From DYJK01 sp040755055 (GTDB lineage Bacteria > Bacteroidota > Ignavibacteria > Ignavibacteriales > Melioribacteraceae): a stretch of DNA of 64,000 nt. Below the pieces are notes generated by a model that worked only from the letters and a program-made list of their open reading frames with translations, did not search any database and had not been told where the DNA came from. Each line of letters begins with the position of its first letter. Within the stretch, counting starts at the first letter, position 1. Below, in pieces: positions 1 through 8,989 of this stretch. Where the stretch lies: contig JBFMBS010000012.1 in NCBI GenBank assembly GCA_040755055.1, positions 48,657 to 112,656 on the forward strand, read 5' to 3'. Both the position numbers and the translations under genes were made by a program.

Positions 1-1
1 C

Positions 2-574
2 GATGCTTCGCAAAAGACGGGTGTTGATGAATGGAGAATACAAGCAAAAGATAACAAACAAGGGAGTGAGGGATTCTTCGGTAACGAAGAAGGTAGTAAA
101 TTATCGCTAAGAGAAGCCGAACTACAGAATTTTGCAAGGGAAATTTACCAGGAGCGTTTAACTATGGGTGTTGCCCGTGAACAAGCACGGAAAGATTTAC
201 CTCTTTCAACTTATACCGAAGCATACTGGAAGATTGATCTTCACAACCTTCTCCATTTTCTTGTATTGCGAATGGATCAGCATGCACAATTTGAAATAAG
301 AAGTTATGCTAATGTTATCGGTAACGAAATCGTTAATCGCTGGTGCCCGATTGCATGGGAAGCATTCAAAGATTATATAATGAACTCAAAAAGTTTTTCT
401 GGTCTTGAGTTGCAACTCTTAAAGTTAATTATCAAAGGGAGTAAAGACGAAGTTGTAAAAACAGCTGAATCATTCGGGTGGTTAAAAAGAACTGAAAAAG
501 GACTCTCCCGTAATCGGGAAAGAATAGAATTTGAGGATAAACTTGAATTTCTTGGGCTTGATATCCCCTGGTAA
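2..574 (+). CDS. thyX: Flavin-dependent thymidylate synthase ThyX (5' end outside the window)
   Basis: ThyX makes dTMP from dUMP with methylenetetrahydrofolate, FAD and NADPH. The reading frame is open from base 2, so the gene begins upstream and about 190 C-terminal residues are visible. They contain the family blocks LREAELQNFAREIY, AREQARKDLPLSTYTEAYW, DLHNLLHFL and HAQFEIRSYA, which supply FAD- and dUMP-binding residues. The N-terminal RHR signature must lie before the window. An internal ATG at 164 is not the true start because conserved ThyX sequence lies upstream of it. It is followed by a PEGA lipoprotein and folA, so folate and thymidylate genes are neighbours. The identification is firm; only the start is unknown. 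Confidence 0.93.
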   Translation, partial: DASQKTGVDEWRIQAKDNKQGSEGFFGNEEGSKLSLREAELQNFAREIYQERLTMGVAREQARKDLPLSTYTEAYWKIDLHNLLHFLVLRMDQHAQFEIRSYANVIGNEIVNRWCPIAWEAFKDYIMNSKSFSGLELQLLKLIIKGSKDEVVKTAESFGWLKRTEKGLSRNRERIEFEDKLEFLGLDIPW

Positions 575-668
575 TTTGCTGCATTATTATGTATGCATAA
601 ATAATAGCATTGAAATTTTGTTTAACCCTGAGAATATTATATTGTAATTTTTAATTCTCGGGGGAGAA

Positions 669-983
669 ATGAAAATATTAATAGGTATTCTGACCTTTAT
701 CTTGTTATTTGTCGGATGTCGTGAAGATATTGTTGAATTTTCTGATATCGATAAGACCGGTACTTTATATGTAAACTCGGATCCTGATGGTGCGGAAATA
801 TTTCTGAATGATATACGGGTTTACAAAATTACGCCTGATAGTTTGATGAACTTACAGCCGGGTAATTATAATATCAGGTTACGGCTGGCTGGTTACCCGG
901 ATGAATCAACCAACATCGCTGTTATTTCCGGGCAAAAAAGATTTGTTAATATTAATTTTGGCAAAACACAAACTAGCAATTGA
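669..983 (+). CDS. Small PEGA-domain lipoprotein
   Basis: This is a 104-residue predicted lipoprotein. Residues 1-16 form a hydrophobic signal ending in FVGC, with Cys17 as the likely lipidated residue. Residues about 30-95 resemble a PEGA domain: GTLYVNSDPDGAEIFLND followed by a PGNYNIRLRLAGY turn. PEGA domains are small beta-sandwiches found on envelope proteins, usually without enzymatic function. A GGGGAG-like ribosome site precedes the ATG, and the stop codon overlaps the TTG start of folA, so the two are probably co-translated. The precise role is unknown; envelope location is inferred from the signal. Confidence 0.8.
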   Translation: MKILIGILTFILLFVGCREDIVEFSDIDKTGTLYVNSDPDGAEIFLNDIRVYKITPDSLMNLQPGNYNIRLRLAGYPDESTNIAVISGQKRFVNINFGKTQTSN

Positions 984-1459
984 AAAAAATTATTATAGCT
1001 GCCGTTTCAAAAAACAATATCATCGGTAAAGAAGGTAAACTGCCCTGGCATAATAAAGAAGAATTAGATCATTTCAAGAGTACTACAAGCGGTTTCCCGG
1101 TTTTGATGGGAAGAAAAACGTGGGATGCACTTGGTAAACCCCTCTCTAATAGACTTAATTTAATAATCAGCAAAAGCTTAAAGTTTGCCGACTCTGGTTC
1201 GAATGTAATTGTTTTTAGGTCAATAAATGATGCAATTGACCATTGTCTTTTGAAGCATTTTGAGAAATTATTTATAATTGGAGGCAGTGAAATCTTTAAA
1301 CAAACAATTAATATTGCTGATGAAATTATTTTATCAAAAATGAACTTTGAAGCAGAGGGTGATAAATATTTTGTAAATTTGGACCCGGATGATTGGTTAA
1401 TTCATTCAAATGAAAAATTTAAGGATTTTGAAGTAATTCATTATTTAAGAAAGAGTTAA
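980..1459 (+). CDS. folA: Dihydrofolate reductase
   Basis: FolA reduces dihydrofolate to tetrahydrofolate with NADPH. The 159-residue length is typical. Visible blocks are IIAAVSKNNIIGKEGKLPW at the N-terminus (Met20-loop region), Glu28 in the position of the E. coli catalytic Asp27 (PWHNKEELDHFK), LMGRKTWDALG for NADPH phosphate binding and FIIGGSEIF. The start is a TTG whose last two bases overlap the TGA of the PEGA gene; no ATG fits better. mutL begins one base after the stop. Its presence beside thyX is notable because ThyX produces tetrahydrofolate directly and many thyX genomes lack folA. Confidence 0.95.
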   Translation: MKKIIIAAVSKNNIIGKEGKLPWHNKEELDHFKSTTSGFPVLMGRKTWDALGKPLSNRLNLIISKSLKFADSGSNVIVFRSINDAIDHCLLKHFEKLFIIGGSEIFKQTINIADEIILSKMNFEAEGDKYFVNLDPDDWLIHSNEKFKDFEVIHYLRKS

Positions 1460-1460
1460 A

Positions 1461-3311
1461 GTGCCTAATAGAATAAAAATACTACCCGAAAATCTTGCCA
1501 ATAAAATTGCCGCCGGTGAAGTTGTTAACCGTCCCGAATCTGTTATTAAGGAATTGATCGAAAACTCGATTGATGCCGGAGCAAAAAATATTGAAGTCGT
1601 AATTAAAAACGCCGGTAAGACGTTAATGCAAGTAATTGACGATGGCGACGGAATGTCCGAGGATGATGCTCTATTGTGCATACAACGTCACGCAACAAGT
1701 AAGATTAACTCGGTCGAAGATTTAGAAGCGATACACACACTTGGTTTTCGTGGAGAAGCACTTGCATCAATCGCTTCCGTCAGCTTATTTGAACTCAAAA
1801 CAAAACGTGCAAGTGATGATTTAGGTACTTCGATACGGATTGATGAAAATTCCCAGATATTTAAAGAAAAAGGTGCTTATCCCAAAGGAGCTTCAGTTTC
1901 GGTAAAAAATCTATTTTACAATGTACCGGCGAGGAGAAATTTTCTTAAATCTAATGCTACAGAATTGAAGCATATATTAGAGACCTTTAAAAGATTGTCT
2001 TTGAGCCATCCTGAAATTAATTTCAAATTGTTTAACGATGACGAAATAATATTTGATTTCCCGGTCAGCAGTATCGAAGATAGAATTAAAGAAGTCTTTA
2101 CCGAAGATATTTTAACAGCTCTTCTTGAAGTAAAAGAAATTACAGATTACATCAGCTTAACCGGCTTCATAACAAAACCGGCTTATTTAAGAAAAAGTAA
2201 AGGTGAACAATATTTGTTTTTGAATAGAAGATATGTATCAAGTAGAGTAATAAGCCACGCTGTGTTCACGGCATTCGAAAATATACTTGAGAAAGGGGAT
2301 TATCCGTTTTACGTCTTATTCATGTCTATCGATCCCAAGAAAGTTGATGTTAATGTTCATCCCTCCAAACTTGAAATTAAATTTGAAGATGAAAAAGAGG
2401 TTTATACTTTTGTTAATGCGGTAATCAAAAAGACACTTGGTAGTTATGATCTTGTTCCATCTTTATCTGTTGAGGGAAATGACGATAAAGAGAAATTGCG
2501 TTATCAGGATAATAAATTTGTAGGAAGAGATGATTTTAGCGATAGACCCTTGATATCATCTGCCGGTACCGGTGATGGTAAACGATCTTCGATATATACT
2601 GAAGACGAGATTGAAAATATCTTTGAAAATTTGAATAAAGAAATTAATGTGTCGAAAAGTGAAAATTTAAGCGAGCATCCGTTTGATGATAAACCGCAAA
2701 AGGAGGTTTATCACAAGGCAGACAATTTATCAACACAAGCCGAAACGCCGTTTATTGTACTGCTTCATAACAAGTATATCCTTTCGCAGATTAAAAGCGG
2801 ATTGATGATTATTGATGCCCATATTGCTCACGAGCGAATCCTTTATGAAAAAGCTTTGCAATCATTCGATGCAAATATTCCATTCTCACAGCATTTATTA
2901 TTTCCGCAAACAATTAAGCTTGACCCGGCAGATTACCAGCTTGCCAAAGATCTTGAACCATATCTAACTAATCTCGGTTTTGCGGTTAAGTTCAAAACTA
3001 AAAACTCAATCGAGATTGTTGGAATTCCATCTGATCTTAAAACCGAACACGAAGTAGAAACACTTCTTGACATTTTACATGAATACAGAAAGAATGAACA
3101 AGAAAAACAACTTGAAAAGAGGGACAACCTGGCAAAATCCTATTCTTGTAAAGCAGCGATTAAAGCCGGTGACCGGTTAAACGAAAAAGAGATGAGAATT
3201 CTCGTCGATAAGCTTTTTGCTACTTCTATGCCGTATGTTTGTCCGCACGGAAGACCGATTGTAATAAAGATTCCAATAGAAGAATTGGATAAACGATTTG
3301 GACGGACATAA
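1461..3311 (+). CDS. mutL: DNA mismatch repair protein MutL, endonuclease type
   Basis: MutL links MutS mismatch recognition to strand incision. The 616-residue protein starts at a GTG one base after folA. The N-terminal GHKL ATPase shows KIAAGEVVNRPESVIKELIE (motif I), DDGDGM (motif II) and TLGFRGEALASI (motif III). A low-complexity linker covers about residues 330-430. The C-terminal dimerisation domain carries DAHIAHERILYE, which keeps the D-x-H-x3-E-x4-E spacing of the metal-dependent endonuclease, plus CKAAIKAGD and CPHGRP. This points to a nicking MutL, as in bacteria without MutH, and not to the E. coli type. Confidence 0.95.
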   Translation: MPNRIKILPENLANKIAAGEVVNRPESVIKELIENSIDAGAKNIEVVIKNAGKTLMQVIDDGDGMSEDDALLCIQRHATSKINSVEDLEAIHTLGFRGEALASIASVSLFELKTKRASDDLGTSIRIDENSQIFKEKGAYPKGASVSVKNLFYNVPARRNFLKSNATELKHILETFKRLSLSHPEINFKLFNDDEIIFDFPVSSIEDRIKEVFTEDILTALLEVKEITDYISLTGFITKPAYLRKSKGEQYLFLNRRYVSSRVISHAVFTAFENILEKGDYPFYVLFMSIDPKKVDVNVHPSKLEIKFEDEKEVYTFVNAVIKKTLGSYDLVPSLSVEGNDDKEKLRYQDNKFVGRDDFSDRPLISSAGTGDGKRSSIYTEDEIENIFENLNKEINVSKSENLSEHPFDDKPQKEVYHKADNLSTQAETPFIVLLHNKYILSQIKSGLMIIDAHIAHERILYEKALQSFDANIPFSQHLLFPQTIKLDPADYQLAKDLEPYLTNLGFAVKFKTKNSIEIVGIPSDLKTEHEVETLLDILHEYRKNEQEKQLEKRDNLAKSYSCKAAIKAGDRLNEKEMRILVDKLFATSMPYVCPHGRPIVIKIPIEELDKRFGRT

Positions 3312-3389
3312 TTAAGCTTGTCTATCTCATATAACCTTTGTAATTTTTACTGAACACAATCAACTTTAATATTCAGGAAGGGCACAAAA

Positions 3390-5045
3390 ATGACTTCTTT
3401 AGAATATAAAAAAGCTAAAGAATCCTACGAAAATAAATTAGAAGCTGCTCAAGAGCTTAACATCAAGTTTACAACGGTTTCCGGCCAATCGATAAAAAAT
3501 ATTTACGATCCGGACGATATTAGTAAAACCGATTACTTGAACGATTTGAATTTCCCGGGTGAATATCCGTTTACAAGAGGGATTCATGTTAATGGATACA
3601 GAGGAAAAATCTGGACGATGCGGCAGTTTGCCGGGTTCGGTACACCCGAAGATACAAATGAGAGATTCAAATACCTCCTTGAGCATGGACAGACCGGGCT
3701 TTCTGTAGCTTTCGATCTACCTACACTTATGGGATGGGATGCTGATGATCAAATGAGTGAGGGTGAAGTTGGTATCTGCGGAGTAGCTGTTTCATCTCTT
3801 CAAGATATGGAAATATTGTTTGAAGGTATTCCTCTTGATAAAGTTTCTACATCAATGACAATAAATTCTCCGGCAGCGATGATCTTCGCATTTTATCTTG
3901 CAGTTGCAAAAAAGCAAGGTGTTGCATTTGATAAATTAAGAGGTACACTCCAGAACGATATACTTAAAGAATATATTGCTCAAAAAGAATTTATCTTTCC
4001 ACCACGTCCATCGATGCGAATAATTACCGACATGATTGAATATTGTGCTAATGAGGTACCGCAATGGAACCCGATTTCGATAAGCGGCTACCATATTAGA
4101 GAAGCCGGTGCAACTGCTGTGCAAGAATTGGCTTATACACTTGCAGATGGATTTGCATATATCGAAGCTTGTTTGGAACGCGGAATGGATATCGATTCAT
4201 TTGCGCCACGTCTCTCGTTCTTCTTTAATTCGCATCTCGATTTTTTTGAGGAGATCGCTAAATACAGAGCAGCGAGAAGAATTTATGCCCGTAGAATGAA
4301 AGAAAAATATGGTGCAAAAAATCCGCGCTCATTATGGTTGAGATTTCATACACAAACTGCCGGGTGCACTTTAACAGCCCAGCAGCCGGAAAATAATATT
4401 GTTCGTACTGCTTACCAGGCACTTGCTGCCGTTTTGGGCGGTACACAATCCTTACATACAAACTCGATGGACGAAACACTTGCATTGCCAAGTGAAAAAG
4501 CCGTAAAGGTTGCACTCAGAACCCAGCAATTATTGGCTTACGAAACCGGTGTGATTAATACTGTTGATCCTCTTGGCGGAAGTTATTTTATAGAATCCTT
4601 AACAAATAAGATGGAAGAAGAAACAAACAGAATCTTTGCCGAAATAGATTCGCTTGGTGGAGTGATAAATTCAATTGAAGCCGGTTATTTCCAGAAAGAA
4701 ATTGCTAACTCCGCTTATAAATACCAGCTTGAGCTAGAAAAGAAAGAAAAAATTATCGTTGGTGTTAATGAGTTCGTTGAAAACGAAGAAAAGATTGAAA
4801 TACCAATTTTGCAAATCTCCCCGGAAGTTGAAAAACACCAAAAGGAAAGATTAGCCGAAATCAAACAATCAAGGAATCAGGAAGCGGTAAATAAATCTCT
4901 GAAGAAAATCTCCGATTCGGCTGTTAACGGAAATAATATTATGCCGGTTTTGGTTGAAGCTGCTGAAAATTATGTGACACTGGGCGAAATGGTCGGAGAA
5001 CTAAAACAACATTTTGGCATTTATGATGAATCCGTTGTCTTCTAA
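3390..5045 (+). CDS. B12-dependent acyl-CoA mutase large subunit, isobutyryl-CoA mutase-like
   Basis: The 551 residues cover only the TIM-barrel substrate-binding part of a methylmalonyl-CoA mutase family enzyme. The cobalamin-binding subunit must be encoded elsewhere. Family blocks are YPFTRG, WTMRQFAGFGTPEDTNERF, GLSVAFDLPTLMG, GTLQNDILKEYIAQ and SISGYHIREAGA. The residues that in methylmalonyl-CoA mutases are Tyr and Arg, contacting the substrate carboxylate, are here Phe80 and Gln198. These are the same residues and numbers reported for isobutyryl-CoA mutase IcmA. The likely substrate is therefore isobutyryl-/butyryl-CoA, although automatic annotation would call it methylmalonyl-CoA mutase. 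A clear AGGAAG site precedes the ATG. The 3' end overlaps the next gene. Confidence 0.88.
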   Translation: MTSLEYKKAKESYENKLEAAQELNIKFTTVSGQSIKNIYDPDDISKTDYLNDLNFPGEYPFTRGIHVNGYRGKIWTMRQFAGFGTPEDTNERFKYLLEHGQTGLSVAFDLPTLMGWDADDQMSEGEVGICGVAVSSLQDMEILFEGIPLDKVSTSMTINSPAAMIFAFYLAVAKKQGVAFDKLRGTLQNDILKEYIAQKEFIFPPRPSMRIITDMIEYCANEVPQWNPISISGYHIREAGATAVQELAYTLADGFAYIEACLERGMDIDSFAPRLSFFFNSHLDFFEEIAKYRAARRIYARRMKEKYGAKNPRSLWLRFHTQTAGCTLTAQQPENNIVRTAYQALAAVLGGTQSLHTNSMDETLALPSEKAVKVALRTQQLLAYETGVINTVDPLGGSYFIESLTNKMEEETNRIFAEIDSLGGVINSIEAGYFQKEIANSAYKYQLELEKKEKIIVGVNEFVENEEKIEIPILQISPEVEKHQKERLAEIKQSRNQEAVNKSLKKISDSAVNGNNIMPVLVEAAENYVTLGEMVGELKQHFGIYDESVVF

Positions 5046-5910
5046 AATACTTGATTTGTTAAAACTAATACGTTTAACAAGCTGGCTAAAAAATATTTTT
5101 GTTTTTGTGCCCATCGTTTTTTCAAAGCATCTGTTTGAGTGGAGCTATATATCAATTGTAATTTCGGGATTCCTTGCTTTTAGTTTCGCTTCAAGTTTTG
5201 TTTATGTGCTAAATGATATCAAGGATGCCGAAAGAGATAAACTCCATTCATTAAAAAAAGACCGGCCGATTCCAAGCGGAAAAGTAAATAGAAAGGAAGC
5301 ACTGTTACTCCTGGCGTTTCTGTTTATTCTTGTAGTTATTTTTTCCTTCATAATAATGAATCAATTTGTTTTTCTGATCTGGGCTTACATTGGGATTAAT
5401 ATTGCATATACGTTTTATCTAAAACAAGTAGTAATAGTTGATATTTTCTGTATTGCAGCCGGATTCATATTAAGAGTAATTGGCGGTGCGGTGGTAGTAT
5501 CGATCTATATATCGAGCTGGTTAATTTTAACTACAATCTTTTTGTCGCTATTCCTTGCGGTGATGAAGAGAAGGGTTGAAATTGCTACAAGTGAAAATGC
5601 AGTTGAACAAAGATTAGTACTGAAAGACTATTCGCTTAGTTTCATCGATCAAATTTCTGCAATAGCAGCGGGCGGCGTAATTATTTGCTACGCACTTTAT
5701 ACTGTTGCACAACGAACCGTTGCTGCATTTGGTTCGGAAAACCTTGTCTTTACGACACTCTTTGTTGTTTTCGGAATTTTTAGATATATGTTTCTCGTAC
5801 ATAAGGGAAATAAAGGCGAAAATGTTGCGGAAGTTATTTTAAGCGACTTGCCTATGATTGTTAATTCCTTACTTTTTATTGCCTCTGCTTTTTATGTAAT
5901 ATACTTTTAA
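5026..5910 (+). CDS. UbiA-family prenyltransferase, decaprenyl-phosphate phosphoribosyltransferase-like
   Basis: This is a polytopic membrane enzyme of about 294 residues with some eight hydrophobic segments. The first Asp-rich motif is NDIKDAERDKLHSLKKDRP followed by IPSG; the second region is YTFYLKQVVIVDIF with GFILR. The N-terminal LIRLTSWLKNIFVFVPIVF and this motif set are closest to enzymes that transfer phosphoribose to polyprenyl phosphate, as in the first step of decaprenyl-phosphoryl-arabinose synthesis. Other UbiA substrates cannot be excluded. An ATG pair at 5023/5026 lies inside the end of the mutase gene; a TTG at 5014 is an alternative start. Translational coupling with the mutase is likely, but no shared pathway is obvious. 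Confidence 0.75.
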   Translation: MNPLSSKILDLLKLIRLTSWLKNIFVFVPIVFSKHLFEWSYISIVISGFLAFSFASSFVYVLNDIKDAERDKLHSLKKDRPIPSGKVNRKEALLLLAFLFILVVIFSFIIMNQFVFLIWAYIGINIAYTFYLKQVVIVDIFCIAAGFILRVIGGAVVVSIYISSWLILTTIFLSLFLAVMKRRVEIATSENAVEQRLVLKDYSLSFIDQISAIAAGGVIICYALYTVAQRTVAAFGSENLVFTTLFVVFGIFRYMFLVHKGNKGENVAEVILSDLPMIVNSLLFIASAFYVIYF

Positions 5911-5932
5911 ACCACCGGTTAATCATATCAAC

Positions 5933-7162
5933 ATGTTAGGTGAAATATTAATATTGATTCTGCTTCTTTTTATGATTGCTTTCTTATCGGCATCTGAAGT
6001 TGCTTACTTAGTAACGCATAAGATGAAAATTGAAATCCGTGCAAAGAAAAAAAACAATTATGCACTGAATGCGAACTATCTCATCCAAAAATCGGATCAA
6101 TTATTTTCGACAATAATTATCATGTACTTCGCATTAGTTGTTGTATATATTTATCTGTCGTTAAAATTTTTGCATCCGAAAGGATTTTCTTTTATAGCCA
6201 TAATCATCATAGTAAGTTTCTCCATTCTTATAATTGGTAGATTGATCCCACGGTATGTCGCGCGTGTATATGCAGATAACTTCAGTTTGATTGCAGCGCT
6301 TCCATTGAAATGGCTGATGTTATTATTCAACCCGGTGACATTTGCTCTGAGAAAATATTCAACTATATTTAGCAAAATCAGGAGTCGTGAAGAGGAAAAA
6401 ATTCTGCAGTTAACCGATAAAGAAGAGATGCAAAATTTGATTGAAGAGAGCTCCGAAGCCGGAAAAGTGGATGAAGAACAAACTGATATAATTAACAAGG
6501 TTATTGAAATCAGGGATCAGCGTGTTTATGAAGCGATAACACCCCGTACCGATATAATCGGTATTGATATTAATTCATCAATAGAAGAACTGATTGATAA
6601 ATTTGTTGAATCGGGATATTCAAAATTGATAGCATTTGAAGATAACCTTGATAACATTAAAGGAATGTTTCTTCTTAAGGATCTCTTTAATGAGCCGAGT
6701 GATTTAAAGTCTATAATAAGAGACGTTGTATTTGTCCCTGATACTAAAAAAAGTCTTGAGATGCTCAATGAGTTTTTGGAAAAACAATTTTCTATTGCAA
6801 TCGTAGTAGATGAATTTGGCGGTACTGCCGGTATAATTACCGTGGAAGATTTAATCGAAGAATTATTTGGTGAAATTAGGGATGAGTACGATGAAGATGA
6901 AAAAGTTATACGAAAAATTAGCAGTAACGAGTTTATTTTAAGCGGTAAAGTCGAGATCGATTACTTATGCGAAGAATTTAATGTTGCAATACCGGAAGGT
7001 GATTATGAAACGATTGCCGGCTATATAACATTTAAATTAGGCAAGATTCCGCTTAAAGGTGAATCGTTCAAATTGGATAACTTTGTTATTTTAATTCTTA
7101 AATCCGATAGGACAAAAATTGATCTTGTAAAACTAACAGTTGAAATTTTCCCCGAAGCGTGA
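5933..7162 (+). CDS. CNNM/CorC-type membrane protein with CBS pair (hemolysin C family)
   Basis: The 409-residue protein has a DUF21/CNNM transmembrane region in about residues 1-150, starting ILILILLLFMIAFLSASEVAY. A cytoplasmic CBS-domain pair covers about residues 200-325 (ITPRTDIIGIDINSS, IAIVVDEFGGTAGIITVEDL). A C-terminal CorC/HlyC transporter-associated domain follows (about 330-405, containing GDYETIAGYI). Proteins of this plan are linked to Mg2+/Co2+ efflux, and Bacteroidetes GldE belongs to the same family. The segment DEFGGTAGIITVEDLIEELF is a strong family signature. It starts 23 bases after the UbiA-like gene and probably shares its transcript. Confidence 0.88.
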   Translation: MLGEILILILLLFMIAFLSASEVAYLVTHKMKIEIRAKKKNNYALNANYLIQKSDQLFSTIIIMYFALVVVYIYLSLKFLHPKGFSFIAIIIIVSFSILIIGRLIPRYVARVYADNFSLIAALPLKWLMLLFNPVTFALRKYSTIFSKIRSREEEKILQLTDKEEMQNLIEESSEAGKVDEEQTDIINKVIEIRDQRVYEAITPRTDIIGIDINSSIEELIDKFVESGYSKLIAFEDNLDNIKGMFLLKDLFNEPSDLKSIIRDVVFVPDTKKSLEMLNEFLEKQFSIAIVVDEFGGTAGIITVEDLIEELFGEIRDEYDEDEKVIRKISSNEFILSGKVEIDYLCEEFNVAIPEGDYETIAGYITFKLGKIPLKGESFKLDNFVILILKSDRTKIDLVKLTVEIFPEA

Positions 7163-7302
7163 GAGCTCTTTTAGCCGAACATAACGCTTCATTAATATGT
7201 TATAAAAATTTAGTGAAAGTTTAGGATAAATCATCAAACCAAAATGGAAGATATTCCTATTTTAGCTTATCTTTTTGACACAAATATTTAAGAATTGTCT
7301 AT

Positions 7303-8451
7303 TTGAAGTTTACTGTTCATCACACTGATAAAAATTCCAAAGCACGTATAGGCGAGTTTGAAACAGACCATGGGATTGTAGAAACGCCTATATTTATGCC
7401 GGTCGGTACACAAGGCACAGTAAAGGCAGTTACACAAAGAATTTTAGAAAATGAAGTTAATGCCGAAATTGTTCTTTCAAATACTTATCACCTTTATTTG
7501 AGACCCGGAACAAGTGTATTAGAGAATGCCGGTGGTCTTCATAAATTTATGAATTGGCACAGACCGATTCTTACTGATAGCGGCGGTTTCCAGATTTACA
7601 GTTTGAGCGATCTTCGTAAACTGAAAGGAGATGGGGTAGAGTTTAAATCTCATCTTGACGGCTCAACACATTTTTTTACCCCGGCTAAAGTAATTGAAAT
7701 CCAGAGAAGCATAGGTTCGGATATAGTGATGCCGTTGGACGAATGCACTCCATATCCGTGTGATTATGAATATGCCGTTAGATCAAAAGAGTTAACTTCT
7801 AAATGGGCTGTTAAAAATAAGGAAGCATTTGATTCTACTAAACCTCTTTATGACCACAAACAATTTTTGTTTGGTATAATTCAAGGGAGTGTTTACAAAG
7901 ATCTAAGAGAATCATCTGCTCAAGATTTGGTCAAACTCGATTTTGACGGATATGCGATAGGCGGACTTGCTGTTGGCGAATCGACCGAAACAATGTATGA
8001 TATGGTTGACTTTACTACTGATTTTATGCCGCAATATAAACCAAGGTATTTGATGGGAGTAGGAAGACCCGAAAATATACTTGAAGCTATTGCGCGTGGG
8101 GTTGATATGTTCGATTGTGTTATGCCTACACGTAATGCTCGCAATGCTTATCTGTTTACTTCAGCTGGAATAGTTTCTATGAGGAACGCTGCATATAAGG
8201 ATGATAATAACCCGTTAGATTCAAATTGCAATTGCTACACATGCAAGAATTTTTCCAAAGCGTACCTCAGGCATTTATTTAATGCTAGGGAAATACTTGC
8301 TCTTGAACTTGCAACAATTCACAATCTTACTTTTTATCTTAACCTTGTTAGGGAAGCACGTAGAAGAATTAAGGATGGATCATTTACCGAATGGAAAAAT
8401 AATTATAGCAAGACAATATCAATAAACGTACAATCATCAAAGGAGGAATAA
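7303..8451 (+). CDS. tgt: Queuine/preQ1 tRNA-guanine transglycosylase
   Basis: Tgt exchanges guanine-34 of GUN-anticodon tRNAs for the queuosine precursor. The protein is 382 residues, the usual bacterial size. Key blocks are TPIFMPVGTQGTVKAV, the substrate loop LTDSGGFQIYSLS, GGLAVGE, and GVDMFDCVMPTRNARNAYLFT, which contains the nucleophilic Asp. The zinc site is CNCYTCKNFSKAYLRHLF together with the following HNLTFY. The start is a TTG; no upstream ATG is in frame with conserved sequence. A strong AGGAGG near its stop serves yajC, an association seen in many bacteria. Confidence 0.96.
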   Translation: MKFTVHHTDKNSKARIGEFETDHGIVETPIFMPVGTQGTVKAVTQRILENEVNAEIVLSNTYHLYLRPGTSVLENAGGLHKFMNWHRPILTDSGGFQIYSLSDLRKLKGDGVEFKSHLDGSTHFFTPAKVIEIQRSIGSDIVMPLDECTPYPCDYEYAVRSKELTSKWAVKNKEAFDSTKPLYDHKQFLFGIIQGSVYKDLRESSAQDLVKLDFDGYAIGGLAVGESTETMYDMVDFTTDFMPQYKPRYLMGVGRPENILEAIARGVDMFDCVMPTRNARNAYLFTSAGIVSMRNAAYKDDNNPLDSNCNCYTCKNFSKAYLRHLFNAREILALELATIHNLTFYLNLVREARRRIKDGSFTEWKNNYSKTISINVQSSKEE

Positions 8452-8766
8452 GTGGATTTATTATTAGCTATGGCTCCGCCGCCTGACGGACAAGGTGGGG
8501 GAGGAAGTATGATCAGCACACTGATTATGTTCGGTGCAATTTTTGCAATATTTTATTTCATGATTATAAGACCTCAACAGAAACGTGCTAAAGAACGTGA
8601 GAAACTTCTTTCTGCTGTTGAAAAAGGTGATAAAGTTATTCTTAGCAGCGGACTCTATGGCACTGTTGCCGGTTTAGAAGAAAAAACTGTTTTGATAGAT
8701 GTTGGCAATAATATTAAAATGAAATTCGAACGTTCTGCTATTGCTTCCGTAGTAAAAGAAAAGTAA
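8452..8766 (+). CDS. yajC: Sec translocon accessory subunit YajC
   Basis: YajC is a small membrane partner of SecDF-YidC. The 104-residue protein has one transmembrane helix (about residues 17-37) followed by the family signature YFMIIRPQQKRAKE and a compact cytoplasmic domain containing GDKVILSSGLYGTV. The start is GTG directly after the TAA of tgt, with AGGAGG at 8441-8446 as the ribosome site. The N-terminal APPPDGQGGGGS stretch is longer than usual. secD and secF do not follow; a 220-base gap with a repeat separates it from nfeD. Confidence 0.93.
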   Translation: MDLLLAMAPPPDGQGGGGSMISTLIMFGAIFAIFYFMIIRPQQKRAKEREKLLSAVEKGDKVILSSGLYGTVAGLEEKTVLIDVGNNIKMKFERSAIASVVKEK

Positions 8767-8823
8767 AAGAAGAAATAATTTTTATTAATCCTCTCTTTAT
8801 AGAAGTAATGTGAGAATTTTATT

Positions 8824-8847
8824 TGTAGGGCGATTCGCTGAATCGCC
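8824..8847. repeat. Short palindromic repeat, copy 1
   Basis: The arms GGCGATTC (8829-8836) and GAATCGCC (8840-8847) enclose a 3-base loop, preceded by TGTAG. An exact reverse-complement copy of all 24 bases lies at 31738-31761. It sits in the gap between yajC and nfeD, about 58 bases after yajC, so it may also act as a transcript 3'-end structure. REP-like in appearance. Confidence 0.85.
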
Positions 8848-8989
8848 TTGCAATATTATTTGACATTACAATTTTCAATCACGTTTTATAGATTGAATTT
8901 TTCTTTTATCCTATCTCAAATTTTATTTGAATAATTCTCTCATTTTGAGTAATTAACTCTCAACAATTTTCCATTCCTTGGAGATTAAA

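Noticed and set aside
3390..5045. Straight annotation as methylmalonyl-CoA mutase
   Set aside because: Phe80 and Gln198 replace the carboxylate-binding Tyr and Arg expected for that substrate.
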